64,000 bases of DNA from Tenuifilum sp040752515 (GTDB lineage Bacteria > Bacteroidota > Bacteroidia > Bacteroidales > Tenuifilaceae). This document shows positions 44,741 to 53,041 of the stretch, one piece after another; the stretch's first letter is position 1; the number at the start of each line of letters is the position of its first letter. Location: NCBI GenBank assembly GCA_040752515.1, contig JBFMGQ010000014.1, forward strand, positions 1-64,000, given 5' to 3'. The notes below the pieces were generated by a model. It saw only the letters and a program-made list of their open reading frames with translations, was not told the DNA's origin and did not search any database. The position numbers and the translations under genes were made by a program.

Positions 44741-46858
44741 TTATTCAATTTCTTTTAGCTCTTTGCCCTTGGATTTCTCAATCACTTCCTTAGCAATGTT
44801 AGCGGGTACCTCGGCGTAGTGTGAGAACTCCATGGTTGAAGTGGCACGACCGGAAGTCAATGTTCGGAGCACGGTTACGTATCCAAACATCTCGGCAAGG
44901 GGAACCTTAGCCTTTACTACACGGGCATTACCCTTCGATTCCATTCCGGCAATTTGGCCACGGCGTTTGTTGAGGTCGCCAATTACATCACCCATGTTCT
45001 CTTCGGGGGTTACTACCTCAACGTTCATGATGGGCTCAAGTAGTACCGGAGCGGCTTTGGGGCCTGCTGCACGGAATCCGTAACGGGCAGCTATTTCGAA
45101 CGAAAGGGCATCGGAGTCAACCGGGTGGAACGAACCATCCTTGAGTACCACCTTCATGCTTGGAATTGCATAGCCAGCAAGTACACCATTGCTCATGGCC
45201 TGTTCAAAACCCTTTTGAACCGATGGAACAAATTCACGGGGTATATTACCGCCCTTCACTTCGTCAATAAATTGCAGACCAGTCACGCCTTCGTCGGCAG
45301 GACCAAGTTCAAAAATGATGTCGGCGAACTTACCCTTACCACCGGTTTGCTTCTTGAACACTTCGCGGTGCGAAACGCTCTTGGTGAAGGCCTCGCGGTA
45401 AGCTACCTGGGGTGCACCCTGGTTAATCTCAACGTTGAACTCGCGGCGTAAGCGGTCAACAATGATTTCGAGGTGTAACTCACCCATCCCGCTGATAACG
45501 GTTTGACCACTATCGGGGTCGGTGTTTACACGGAACGTTGGGTCTTCCTCGGAAAGCTTACCCAGGGCAATACCTAGCTTATCCAGATCCTTTTGGGTTT
45601 TGGGTTCAATAGCTAAACCAATTACAGGCTCAGGGAAAGTCATTGCCTCAAGGGCAATGGGTTTTTCCTCCAAGCAAAGGGTATCGCCAGTTCTGATATC
45701 CTTAAACCCTACTGCAGCACAGATATCGCCAGCCTCGCAGAAATCGATTGGATTTTGCTTGTTGGCGTGCATCTGGTACAAGCGGCTAATGCGCTCCTTC
45801 TTACCGGTACGGGTGTTATAGATGTAGCTACCGCTATCAACCTTTCCGGAGTAAACCCTGATGAAGGCCAAGCGGCCAACAAATGGGTCGGTAGCAATTT
45901 TAAATGCTAAGCCACAGAAAGGCTGATCAATGTATGGTTTGCGTACCTCTTTATCGCCGGTATTGGGGTTTGTTCCAACCACATCGCCCTTATCGAGGGG
46001 GCTGGGAAGGAATGCAACTACCGCATCGAGTAGGTGTTGAACTCCCTTATTCTTGAACGACGATCCGCAAAGAACCGGTACAATGGACATGTCGATTGTT
46101 GCCTTGCGGATGGTTTCAATGATTTCTTCCTTGGTAATTGAATCGGGATCCTCAAAGAAACGCTCGAGTAGCTCATCGTTGTACGATGCTACTGCCTCAA
46201 TTAGCTTAGCGCGCCATTCGTCAACCTCGTCCTTCATGTTAGCGGGTACGGGTTCATGACGGTAGTTGGTAGCTTTAAGCTTTTCGTCCTCGAAAAATAC
46301 AACGGCCTTGTTTTCGATAAGATCAACAAGACCTACAAAGTTATCTTCCGATCCGATAGGGAGCTGAACGGGAATTGGGTTTGCACCCAGCTTGTCCTTC
46401 ATTTCCTGAACCACCCCGAGGAAATCGGCGCCCACACGGTCCATCTTATTAACGTAGGCAATGCGGGGCACTCTGTACTTATCGGCCTGACGCCAAACGG
46501 TTTCGCTCTGGGGCTCAACTCCACCCACGGCACAGAATGTGGCAATGGCACCGTCGAGTACGCGGAGCGAGCGCTCCACTTCAACGGTAAAGTCCACGTG
46601 TCCCGGGGTGTCGATAATGTTTATTTGATACTGTTTGTTCTCGTAATTCCAAAAAGTTGTTGTAGCGGCTGAGGTGATAGTGATACCACGCTCCTGCTCC
46701 TGCACCATCCAGTCCATTGTGGCAGCCCCATCGTGAACCTCACCAATTTTGTGGGTTTTACCTGTATAAAACAGGATACGCTCGGTAGTTGTAGTTTTAC
46801 CGGCGTCGATGTGGGCCATAATGCCAATATTCCGAGTGAATCTTAAATCTCTGCTCAT
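44741..46858 (-). CDS. fusA: Elongation factor G (canonical)
   Basis: EF-G drives translocation by GTP hydrolysis. The G motifs are complete: AHIDAGKT (G1), RGITI (G2), DTPGHVDF (G3, with the catalytic His) and NKMD (G4). Domains II-V follow to residue 705. The gene sits between rpsG and rpsJ where many bacteria also have tuf; tuf is not here. A second, divergent EF-G lies at 48190. Confidence 0.98.
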   Translation of the reverse strand: MSRDLRFTRNIGIMAHIDAGKTTTTERILFYTGKTHKIGEVHDGAATMDWMVQEQERGITITSAATTTFWNYENKQYQINIIDTPGHVDFTVEVERSLRVLDGAIATFCAVGGVEPQSETVWRQADKYRVPRIAYVNKMDRVGADFLGVVQEMKDKLGANPIPVQLPIGSEDNFVGLVDLIENKAVVFFEDEKLKATNYRHEPVPANMKDEVDEWRAKLIEAVASYNDELLERFFEDPDSITKEEIIETIRKATIDMSIVPVLCGSSFKNKGVQHLLDAVVAFLPSPLDKGDVVGTNPNTGDKEVRKPYIDQPFCGLAFKIATDPFVGRLAFIRVYSGKVDSGSYIYNTRTGKKERISRLYQMHANKQNPIDFCEAGDICAAVGFKDIRTGDTLCLEEKPIALEAMTFPEPVIGLAIEPKTQKDLDKLGIALGKLSEEDPTFRVNTDPDSGQTVISGMGELHLEIIVDRLRREFNVEINQGAPQVAYREAFTKSVSHREVFKKQTGGKGKFADIIFELGPADEGVTGLQFIDEVKGGNIPREFVPSVQKGFEQAMSNGVLAGYAIPSMKVVLKDGSFHPVDSDALSFEIAARYGFRAAGPKAAPVLLEPIMNVEVVTPEENMGDVIGDLNKRRGQIAGMESKGNARVVKAKVPLAEMFGYVTVLRTLTSGRATSTMEFSHYAEVPANIAKEVIEKSKGKELKEIE

Positions 46859-46889
46859 CTATCTCCTACCTTCCTCGTGCTAATGGATT

Positions 46890-47366
46890 TTAGAAACGGA
46901 AATGTGCAAAAGCCTTATTAGCTTCAGCCATCTTGTGCATATCCTCTTTACGCTTGAAAGCACCACCTTCCTGGTTGTAAGCAGCAATAATCTCAGCAGC
47001 CAGTTTATCGCTCATACCCTTACCGGCGCGTTTGCGGGCAAAGAGTATAAGGTTTTTCATGGATAGAGAGATTTTGCGGTCAGGACGAACCTCGGTGGGA
47101 ACCTGGAAAGTAGCACCACCCACCCTGCGGCTCTTAACCTCAACCTGTGGGGTAACGTTTTCAAGGGCAATCTTCCAGATTTCAAGGGGCGACTTTTCGC
47201 TATCCTTCATTCTTTTACCTACTATATCGAGAGCTTCGTAAAAGATATCGAAGGCGATACTCTTCTTACCCGTTACCATTAAGTTGTTTACAAACTTGGT
47301 AACCATTACATCGCCGAACTTGGGATCGGGTAAGATAATCCGTTTTTTTGGTTTTGCTTTTCTCAT
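46890..47366 (-). CDS. rpsG: 30S ribosomal protein S7
   Basis: S7 organises the 30S head and contacts the E-site tRNA. The start (MRKAKPKKRIILPDPKFGD) and the region RRVGGATFQVPTEVRPDRK are conserved. The 158 aa are standard. It is 29 nt from rpsL and 31 nt from fusA. Confidence 0.98.
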   Translation of the reverse strand: MRKAKPKKRIILPDPKFGDVMVTKFVNNLMVTGKKSIAFDIFYEALDIVGKRMKDSEKSPLEIWKIALENVTPQVEVKSRRVGGATFQVPTEVRPDRKISLSMKNLILFARKRAGKGMSDKLAAEIIAAYNQEGGAFKRKEDMHKMAEANKAFAHFRF

Positions 47367-47395
47367 TGTTCAACCAATTCAAATGAGGTTAACTT

Positions 47396-47776
47396 TTACT
47401 TTTTATCTTTAGGTCTCTTGGCGCCGTAGCGTGAACGGCCCTGTTTACGACCTTCAACTCCGGATGCATCGAGTGTTCCACGGATAAGGTGATAACGTAC
47501 ACCGGGCAAGTCCTTTACCCTACCCCCGCGGATTAGCACTATGGAGTGCTCCTGCAAGTTGTGACCTTCACCAGGAATGTAGGCGTTAACCTCCTTACCG
47601 TTAGTAAGCCTAACCCTGGCAACCTTACGCATAGCCGAATTCGGCTTCTTAGGCGTAGTGGTGTACACACGTACACATACACCTCGTCTCTGGGGGCAAG
47701 CATCAAGGGCTGGAGCCTTGCTCTTTTCCACCAGTTTAGACCTTCCTTTTCTTACTAGTTGCTGAATTGTTGGCAT
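47396..47776 (-). CDS. rpsL: 30S ribosomal protein S12
   Basis: S12 controls decoding accuracy. The streptomycin-relevant lysines are present in TPKKPNSAMRK and in RVKDLPGVRYH, so the protein looks sensitive-type. At 126 aa it heads the str-S10-spc-alpha superoperon, behind two consensus promoters. Confidence 0.98.
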   Translation of the reverse strand: MPTIQQLVRKGRSKLVEKSKAPALDACPQRRGVCVRVYTTTPKKPNSAMRKVARVRLTNGKEVNAYIPGEGHNLQEHSIVLIRGGRVKDLPGVRYHLIRGTLDASGVEGRKQGRSRYGAKRPKDKK

Positions 47777-47819
47777 AAATCCAATTTATTGTTATAGTTT
47801 AAGTTTAAAAAATGGACTG

Positions 47820-47851
47820 CAAAGGTATTGATTTTTTTACAATTACAACAA
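47820..47851 (-). promoter_or_regulatory. Proximal promoter of the ribosomal superoperon
   Basis: On the minus strand TACCTTTG (47827-47820) followed by C is a perfect -7 element. TTG triplets lie 18 and 21 nt upstream. The rpsL start codon is 43 nt downstream. Confidence 0.7.
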
Positions 47852-47911
47852 TACAAATCAACTTTTTTGCTGAACATCAGCTTTTTTAGCTGGTTTGCAT
47901 TTTTGCGGGCG

Positions 47912-47942
47912 CAAAGGTATAACTTTTGATTCAAAAAAACAA
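47912..47942 (-). promoter_or_regulatory. Distal promoter of the ribosomal superoperon
   Basis: A second TACCTTTG (47919-47912), again followed by C, has TTG 20 nt upstream (47942-47940). With the proximal copy this makes a tandem promoter pair, fitting high expression of the operon. The gap 47777-48189 holds no gene. Confidence 0.7.
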
Positions 47943-48024
47943 TACTGATTTTTAGCAAGTTGAATGAAAGGCTAGCCGGATGCCCCTAAAATGTTTTACA
48001 ACATATGGCATTTAGTATTTTTTA

Positions 48025-48054
48025 TTTGTTGGAAACAAAATTTTACTATTTTTG
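48025..48054 (+). promoter_or_regulatory. Promoter of the EF-G2 gene
   Basis: TTTG (48025-48028), an 18-nt spacer and TATTTTTG (48047-48054) match the consensus. The start codon lies 135 nt downstream. A long untranslated leader with two related segments, GGTATCGGCTGATTATATACC and GTACCGATACC-like, could fold; each is cited here only in part. Confidence 0.6.
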
Positions 48055-48189
48055 GGGCTACTCAAAAAAATGGTAAACCGATCAAAAGGGTATCGGCTGA
48101 TTATATACCTTATATATATATACTGTACCGATACCTTTGACCGGCAAACTAAACTAATCTGATGTCAAACCAAAATAAGCGTAAACCGC

Positions 48190-50346
48190 ATGAAAACCTA
48201 CCAAACCGAACAAATTAGGAATATCGCCTTACTGGGAAATACCGGCTCGGGGAAAACGTCGCTTGCCGAGTCGATGATGTTTGAAGGTAAGGTAATTGAA
48301 CGCAAGGGGTCGATAGATGGGAAGAACACCGTTTCCGATTACACCGAAATTGAACAACAAAACCAAAGGTCAATTTTCTCAACCTTGCTATACACCGAGT
48401 TTAACAACAGCAAGCTAAACATTATTGACACTCCGGGTTCCGACGACTTTGTTGGTGCCGTCATCTCATCGATGTACCCCACCGATTTGCTCGTAATGGT
48501 TATCAACTCCCAGTACGGGGTTGAAGTTGGTACCGAGATTTTTAGCCGCCATGCCGAGCGTCTGCATAAACCCATGATTCTAGCTATAAACCAGCTCGAC
48601 CACGACAAGGCTAATTTTGACGCAACACTCGACTCGTTAAAGCAAACCTACGGGAATAAAGTTATTCTAACCCAGTATCCCCTGGCTACCGGTGCAGCAT
48701 TCGATGGTTTTATCGATGTAATCACCATGAAGATGTACAAGTTCAAGGGCGATACCGGTATACGTGAGGAATTCCCCATTCCCGACAGCGAAATGGATAA
48801 GGCATCGGAACTACATAATGCTCTTATTGAAGCTGCTGCCGAGAACGATGAGTCACTCATGGAGAAATTCTTTGAGCAGGGTTCACTTACTGAAGATGAG
48901 ATGCGATCAGGCTTATCAAAAGGTATTATTAGTCGCAGCATTATGCCCGTTTTCTGCCTATCGGCAACTAAAAATATTGGTACCAAGCGCCTGATGGACT
49001 TCATCATCAATGTTGGACCCAATCCAACCCAATCGCCTGTTCTTAAGAACAACAGTAGCAAGCCCATAACCTGCGATGCCAACGCCCCAACCTCGCTCTT
49101 CATTTTCAAATCAACTGTTGAGCCTCACATTGGCGAAATCAGCTACTTCCGCGTTATGTCCGGAAAGATTACTGAAGGCATGGACCTAACCAACGCCAAC
49201 AACGCCACCAAGGAACGCCTCTCGCAACTCTTTGTGGTTGCTGGTAAAAACCGCAACAAGGTTACCGAACTGGTTGCCGGCGACATAGGCGCTACCGTTA
49301 AACTTAAGAATAGCAAAACCAACCATACCCTTTGCGGGCCTGGCCTCGACTTCACATTTGACCCCATGGAATTCCCCGATCCTAAATTCCGTACCGCTGT
49401 TAAACCCAAAAATGAAGCGGAAGTTGAAAAATTGGGCGAATTGCTAAACCGTGCCCATCAGGAAGACCCAACCATTCTGGTTGAGCATTCCAAGGAACTG
49501 AAGCAGATTATCCTTTCGGGTCAGGGTGAGTTCCATTTGAATATTCTAAAATGGCAGCTAACCAACCTGCACAAGCTTGAAATTGAATACATCGCACCCC
49601 GTATTCCTTACCGTGAAACCATCACCAAGGTTGCCCAAGCCGATTACCGTCATAAAAAACAATCGGGGGGAGCCGGTCAGTTTGGCGAGGTTCACCTGGT
49701 TATTGAGCCTTACGTTGAAGGGGCTCCCGATCCTGTTAAGTACAAGGTTAATGGCAAGGAAATTAACCTATCGGTAAGGGGTAAGGAAGTAATTGATTTG
49801 GAATGGGGCGGAAAGTTGGTATTCTACAACTGCATTGTAGGTGGAGCTATCGACGCCCGCTTTATGCCTGCAATCCTTAAGGGTATCATGGAGAAAATGG
49901 AGGAAGGGCCTCTTACCGGTTCGTACGCCCGCGATATCCGTGTGGCCGTTTACGACGGTAAAATGCACCCGGTTGACTCCAACGAAATCTCGTTTAAGCT
50001 TGCCGGCCGTAATGCATTCAAAAATGCATTCAAGGAAGCGGGTCCAAAGATTATGGAGCCCATTTACGATGTAGAAGTGCTTGTTCCTGCCGACCGTATG
50101 GGCGATGTGATGAGCGACCTACAAAACCGTCGTGCCATCATCATGGGTATGGGCAGCGTTAAGGGGTTCGAGGTAATTAATGCTAAGGTTCCCTTAGCTG
50201 AACTCAACCGCTACTCTACCACGCTCTCTTCGTTAACCAGTGGTAGGGCAACCTACACCATGAAGTTTGCCTCGTACGAGCAAGTTCCTGCCGATGTTCA
50301 AGAAAAGCTTCTGAAGGCATACCAGGAACAGGAAGAGGAAGAATAG
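48190..50346 (+). CDS. EF-G2, elongation factor G paralog without catalytic His
   Basis: The 718-aa protein has the five EF-G domains but divergent G motifs. G1 is GNTGSGKT instead of AHIDAGKT. The switch I RGITI becomes RSIFS. G3 is DTPGSDDF, with Ser84 in place of the catalytic His. G4 is NQLD (134-137) instead of NKxD. Domains III-V are well kept (ERLSQLF, SGQGEFHLNIL, PYRETITK, KKQSGGAGQFGEV). In Bacteroides thetaiotaomicron an EF-G2 paralog has been reported to support translation without GTP hydrolysis and to matter under carbon limitation. The same role here is inference. It is divergent from rpsL and ends at its own terminator. Confidence 0.93.
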   Translation: MKTYQTEQIRNIALLGNTGSGKTSLAESMMFEGKVIERKGSIDGKNTVSDYTEIEQQNQRSIFSTLLYTEFNNSKLNIIDTPGSDDFVGAVISSMYPTDLLVMVINSQYGVEVGTEIFSRHAERLHKPMILAINQLDHDKANFDATLDSLKQTYGNKVILTQYPLATGAAFDGFIDVITMKMYKFKGDTGIREEFPIPDSEMDKASELHNALIEAAAENDESLMEKFFEQGSLTEDEMRSGLSKGIISRSIMPVFCLSATKNIGTKRLMDFIINVGPNPTQSPVLKNNSSKPITCDANAPTSLFIFKSTVEPHIGEISYFRVMSGKITEGMDLTNANNATKERLSQLFVVAGKNRNKVTELVAGDIGATVKLKNSKTNHTLCGPGLDFTFDPMEFPDPKFRTAVKPKNEAEVEKLGELLNRAHQEDPTILVEHSKELKQIILSGQGEFHLNILKWQLTNLHKLEIEYIAPRIPYRETITKVAQADYRHKKQSGGAGQFGEVHLVIEPYVEGAPDPVKYKVNGKEINLSVRGKEVIDLEWGGKLVFYNCIVGGAIDARFMPAILKGIMEKMEEGPLTGSYARDIRVAVYDGKMHPVDSNEISFKLAGRNAFKNAFKEAGPKIMEPIYDVEVLVPADRMGDVMSDLQNRRAIIMGMGSVKGFEVINAKVPLAELNRYSTTLSSLTSGRATYTMKFASYEQVPADVQEKLLKAYQEQEEEE

Positions 50347-50366
50347 CTATAAAATACCCTATAGTA

Positions 50367-50400
50367 AAGAAGGCGACCTATTTGGTTCGCCTTCTTTTTT
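50367..50400 (+). terminator. Intrinsic terminator after EF-G2
   Basis: The arm AAGAAGGCG-A-CC (50367-50377) pairs with GG-T-TCGCCTTCTT across a short TATTT loop, and a run of T follows. The stop codon of EF-G2 is about 20 nt upstream. Confidence 0.85.
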
Positions 50401-50410
50401 ATTACTTTTG
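50381..50410 (+). promoter_or_regulatory. Promoter of the cyclophilin gene
   Basis: TTTG (50381-50384), 18 nt, TACTTTTG (50403-50410). The -33 element lies in the loop and descending arm of the EF-G2 terminator, so the two signals overlap. The start codon lies 18 nt downstream. Confidence 0.7.
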
Positions 50411-50427
50411 CATCAAACTCAAAAGTG

Positions 50428-50886
50428 ATGAGAACAGCAGAAATTCACACATCGAAAGGGGTAATGAAGGTTAAGTTTTACGAGGAAGATGCCCCCAACA
50501 CCGTTGCTAACTTTGTTAAGCTAGCCAAGGAAGGCTTTTACGATGGGTTAGCCTTTCACCGGGTAATCCCAAACTTTGTGATACAGGGTGGATGCCCCTA
50601 CTCCAAGGATATGAGCGACCCAAGGGTTGGCACAGGTGGACCCGGCTATAAAATCAACTGTGAACTAACTGGCAACAACCAGTACCATGACCGTGGCGTA
50701 CTTTCCATGGCACATGCAGGCCGCAACACGGGTGGTTCACAGTTCTTTATTTGCCACAACAGGCAAAACACCAAGCACCTCGACCGCCAGCATACCTGCT
50801 TTGGCAAGGTTTACGAAGGCCTTGAGGTAATTGATGCTATCCGTGTAGGCGATAGGATTGAAAAGATTGTGATTGTTGAGGAATAA
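50428..50886 (+). CDS. Cyclophilin-type peptidyl-prolyl isomerase
   Basis: This PPIase speeds cis-trans proline isomerisation. The cyclophilin core is present: FHRVIPNFVIQGG (catalytic Arg and Phe) and GVLSMAHAGRNTGGSQFFIC. No signal peptide is seen, so it is cytoplasmic. I chose ATG at 50428; a GTG one codon earlier is possible. At 152 aa it is the minimal single-domain form. It stands alone between its own promoter and a gene-free stretch. Confidence 0.95.
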   Translation: MRTAEIHTSKGVMKVKFYEEDAPNTVANFVKLAKEGFYDGLAFHRVIPNFVIQGGCPYSKDMSDPRVGTGGPGYKINCELTGNNQYHDRGVLSMAHAGRNTGGSQFFICHNRQNTKHLDRQHTCFGKVYEGLEVIDAIRVGDRIEKIVIVEE

Positions 50887-51221
50887 GGGTTGGGGTTTAG
50901 TGTTTAGTGTTTGGTGTTTTTCGCTCCGTGAAATCGCAGCCCAACACCTCTGAGTCTTTTCTGATAGGTAAGGCTTAGGCTCCGCCATAATGTTTCCCCA
51001 TTGCGCTCCACTCTCCTTTCAGGAGAAAGGGCTTGGGTGAGGTTGCTTACCACAAACAATGATTCACGAACAACGAACAACGTCACCAGCCCCGTAGGGG
51101 CGCAATATTTGTAACCCAATGGCTACCCATCATGTATTGCGATGCACGCATTACCTTTTCCAAAGAACAACCCTGAAACGTTGCATCGCAACAGAAAAGC
51201 AATACAAAGAGCGATTTACAC

Positions 51222-51251
51222 GTTCTTTCTTGTCTTGATACAAGAAAGAAC
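51222..51251. repeat. Perfect 12-bp inverted repeat
   Basis: GTTCTTTCTTGT and its exact complement ACAAGAAAGAAC are separated by six bases. No T-run follows directly, so a terminator is not obvious. It directly precedes the larger nested palindrome and may be part of the same element. Confidence 0.8.
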
Positions 51252-51269
51252 CAAAGAAGATCAAGGCTG

Positions 51270-51410
51270 AAAAGCCCGACCCGATGGGTGCCCCGTGGGT
51301 GGAACTGCCACGCGATACTATTCGCCACGCCTGCGGCGTGACTAATGTGGTATCGCTTACTAGACCCACCGCCACGTTCCACCCCCGACCCATTTTCGGG
51401 TCAGGCTTTT
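51270..51410. repeat. 141-bp nested imperfect palindrome
   Basis: Paired arms lie in nested order: 51270-51289 with 51388-51410 (one mismatch, one small bulge), GGGTGGAAC (51297-51305) with GTTCCACCC (51376-51384), GCGATAC (51312-51318) with GTATCGC (51350-51356), and CACGCC (51326-51331) with GGCGTG (51335-51340). The element is much more GC-rich than its surroundings. It could be a MITE-like element or a structured RNA; no flanking promoter is clear. Confidence 0.75.
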
Positions 51411-51568
51411 ATGCCACTACCTGCTTCTTAGGCTCCATGCCTTCTTAGGGATATGGGTTGCGTTGAGGTCAAAAAAAGCGAACGCGACAGGAGACGCGCT
51501 CGGGCAAGAGTGTTATAAACTATTTACAATAATCACTAAACACTAAAAACCAAACACTATACCCTGCC

Positions 51569-52948
51569 CTACTTCCCCCTAAACAGATGCAGGAACCCCT
51601 TGAAGGGGCCGCGGGCAAAACTGCGGTTGTCCCATCCGCGCGCCTCTATAATGAAGTAGTAAACCCCTTCGGCGGCATCGGAGCCTGAATCGGTACGGCC
51701 ATCCCAGCCTTGCCATTCGTGGGGATTGCCGCTATAGCTATATACCAACTTACCACTCCGACTGTAAATCCGTATGGTAAACGAACGGATTGAACGAATG
51801 CTCTCGTCGGTATCGGAAAAGCGGAAAAGGTCGTTCTTGCCATCGCCGTTAGGCGAAAAGACATTGGGTATGGCATCGGGGTTAATACGCGAGGAATCGA
51901 CCTTGATTTCGGTAATAACCGAATCGGTACAGCCCGACAGGCTATTGACCGAGTAGTGGTAAATCTTATAAAAACCAGGAACCATAAGGTTTTTATCGGG
52001 AATAGCTTCCTTGCGTAACGCAAATAACGAGCTATCGCGCCAAACGGTTATGTCAAAAATACTCTCTGGGGTAATCTTTTGGGTTGTTATGGTCCAGTAA
52101 ATGGAATCGCAATTCAAGCTTTTACTTTCCAGCCTAAGGCCAAGCAAAGCCTCATATTCGTTATTAGAATCGAAATCGACCCAGGTGCCCTCATCGTCAA
52201 CCTGAATGATATTATCAGCCTTAGTGGCAATGGCGTTTACCTCAGGCGTAGTTAGGGAAAGGGTTCTACCAAAAGGGTTTTGAATGGTAATGGTGTAGGT
52301 TGAATTATATAAAGGTGCGGGGTTCTCAATCACTAACTTCATGGATGAAGTTGATGGCAGCTCAACTCGGCTTTCCGAGGCTTGCCAGGTAACGTTCGAG
52401 AAATAGAGTTGGCCGTATGTGTTCCTTTCGGGCTGGTTTGATCGCGAAAGGTCGTAATAGGCAAACCGATCGTATTGAATATTATACCACGATGGGGTGG
52501 TAATTGGGTTGAGCTCCAGGAATTGACAGCTGTTGAAAATATCAATCCTGTTAAGCGTAACATTATCAGTAAAAAGCCAACAGGTAAAAACCTCAGTGGA
52601 ATCGGTATTATCGGTAATTATCACTCTATACCCCCCTTCGGTCAGGTTCGACTGAATGCTCTGCAAAACGCCCGTTTCCTGTGAAAACTGCTCAAAGCGT
52701 AAGGCAGGGTTCGATATAAGCGGATTATATCTATACCACTTGAAGGTGGCGGGGTTCCCGGTGGTATGTCTGGCAATCAAAGAACCAAAATCACCATAAA
52801 AAATAAATATTGAATCCTGCTTGGTGGTATTGCTATACTGCGTAAGCAGGGTCATAACTCTTCCCGGTGCATTTAGCTGGGCCCGTGATGTAAAACCCAT
52901 GCCGGCCAGAAAGGCTATTAAAAATGATATTTTACTCCAAAATTTCAT
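51569..52948 (-). CDS. Exported protein with gliding-motility (T9SS type B) C-terminal domain
   Basis: I chose ATG at 52948 (459 aa), which gives a clean signal peptide (MKFWSKISFLIAFLAG up to RAQ); the frame goes on to a TTG at 52963. The middle part holds beta-sandwich segments without a named family. The last about 90 residues are a CHU_C domain: PNVFSPNGDGKNDLF, FTIRIYSRSGKLVY, and a W.GWDGR pattern with EGVYYFIIEARG. This domain directs secretion by the type IX system. It is the third gene after DUF4290 and murA; a possible promoter lies at 52998. Its surface role is unknown. Confidence 0.88.
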   Translation of the reverse strand: MKFWSKISFLIAFLAGMGFTSRAQLNAPGRVMTLLTQYSNTTKQDSIFIFYGDFGSLIARHTTGNPATFKWYRYNPLISNPALRFEQFSQETGVLQSIQSNLTEGGYRVIITDNTDSTEVFTCWLFTDNVTLNRIDIFNSCQFLELNPITTPSWYNIQYDRFAYYDLSRSNQPERNTYGQLYFSNVTWQASESRVELPSTSSMKLVIENPAPLYNSTYTITIQNPFGRTLSLTTPEVNAIATKADNIIQVDDEGTWVDFDSNNEYEALLGLRLESKSLNCDSIYWTITTQKITPESIFDITVWRDSSLFALRKEAIPDKNLMVPGFYKIYHYSVNSLSGCTDSVITEIKVDSSRINPDAIPNVFSPNGDGKNDLFRFSDTDESIRSIRSFTIRIYSRSGKLVYSYSGNPHEWQGWDGRTDSGSDAAEGVYYFIIEARGWDNRSFARGPFKGFLHLFRGK

Positions 52949-52997
52949 TAGCAGCTTAGGCAAGAATGCGCTTTTGTTTACTTAAACGTTAAAGGTG

Positions 52998-53005
52998 CAA
53001 ATTTA
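52998..53005 (-). promoter_or_regulatory. -7 element TAAATTTG before the CHU_C gene
   Basis: On the minus strand TAAATTTG matches TAnnTTTG and lies 49 nt before the start codon, in the gap after murA. No clear TTG -33 element is visible, so this is tentative. Confidence 0.4.
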
Positions 53006-53041
53006 TGCGATAGGCTTCACAGATTTTACAGGAAATTGCAC

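Larger units (their letters stand above)
50887..51568. repeat. Gene-free repeat island
   Basis: This stretch is bounded by inverted copies of a TTTAGTGTTTAGTGTTTGG-type repeat (50893-50923, and the complementary form at 51534-51560). Inside lie a CACGAACAACGAACAACG-type repeat (about 51064-51084), a perfect 12-bp inverted repeat (51222-51251) and a 141-bp nested palindrome (51270-51410). Short open frames on the minus strand have no protein-like features. Confidence 0.75.

Noticed and set aside
47755..47958. Minus-strand frame of 67 codons before rpsL
   Set aside because: It covers both consensus promoters of the superoperon and overlaps the rpsL start in another frame.
51222..51251. The 12-bp inverted repeat as an intrinsic terminator
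   Set aside because: No T-run follows on either strand and no gene ends nearby.
51083..51393. Minus-strand frames of 80-99 codons in the repeat island
   Set aside because: They follow the inverted repeats of the nested palindrome and have no conserved domain.
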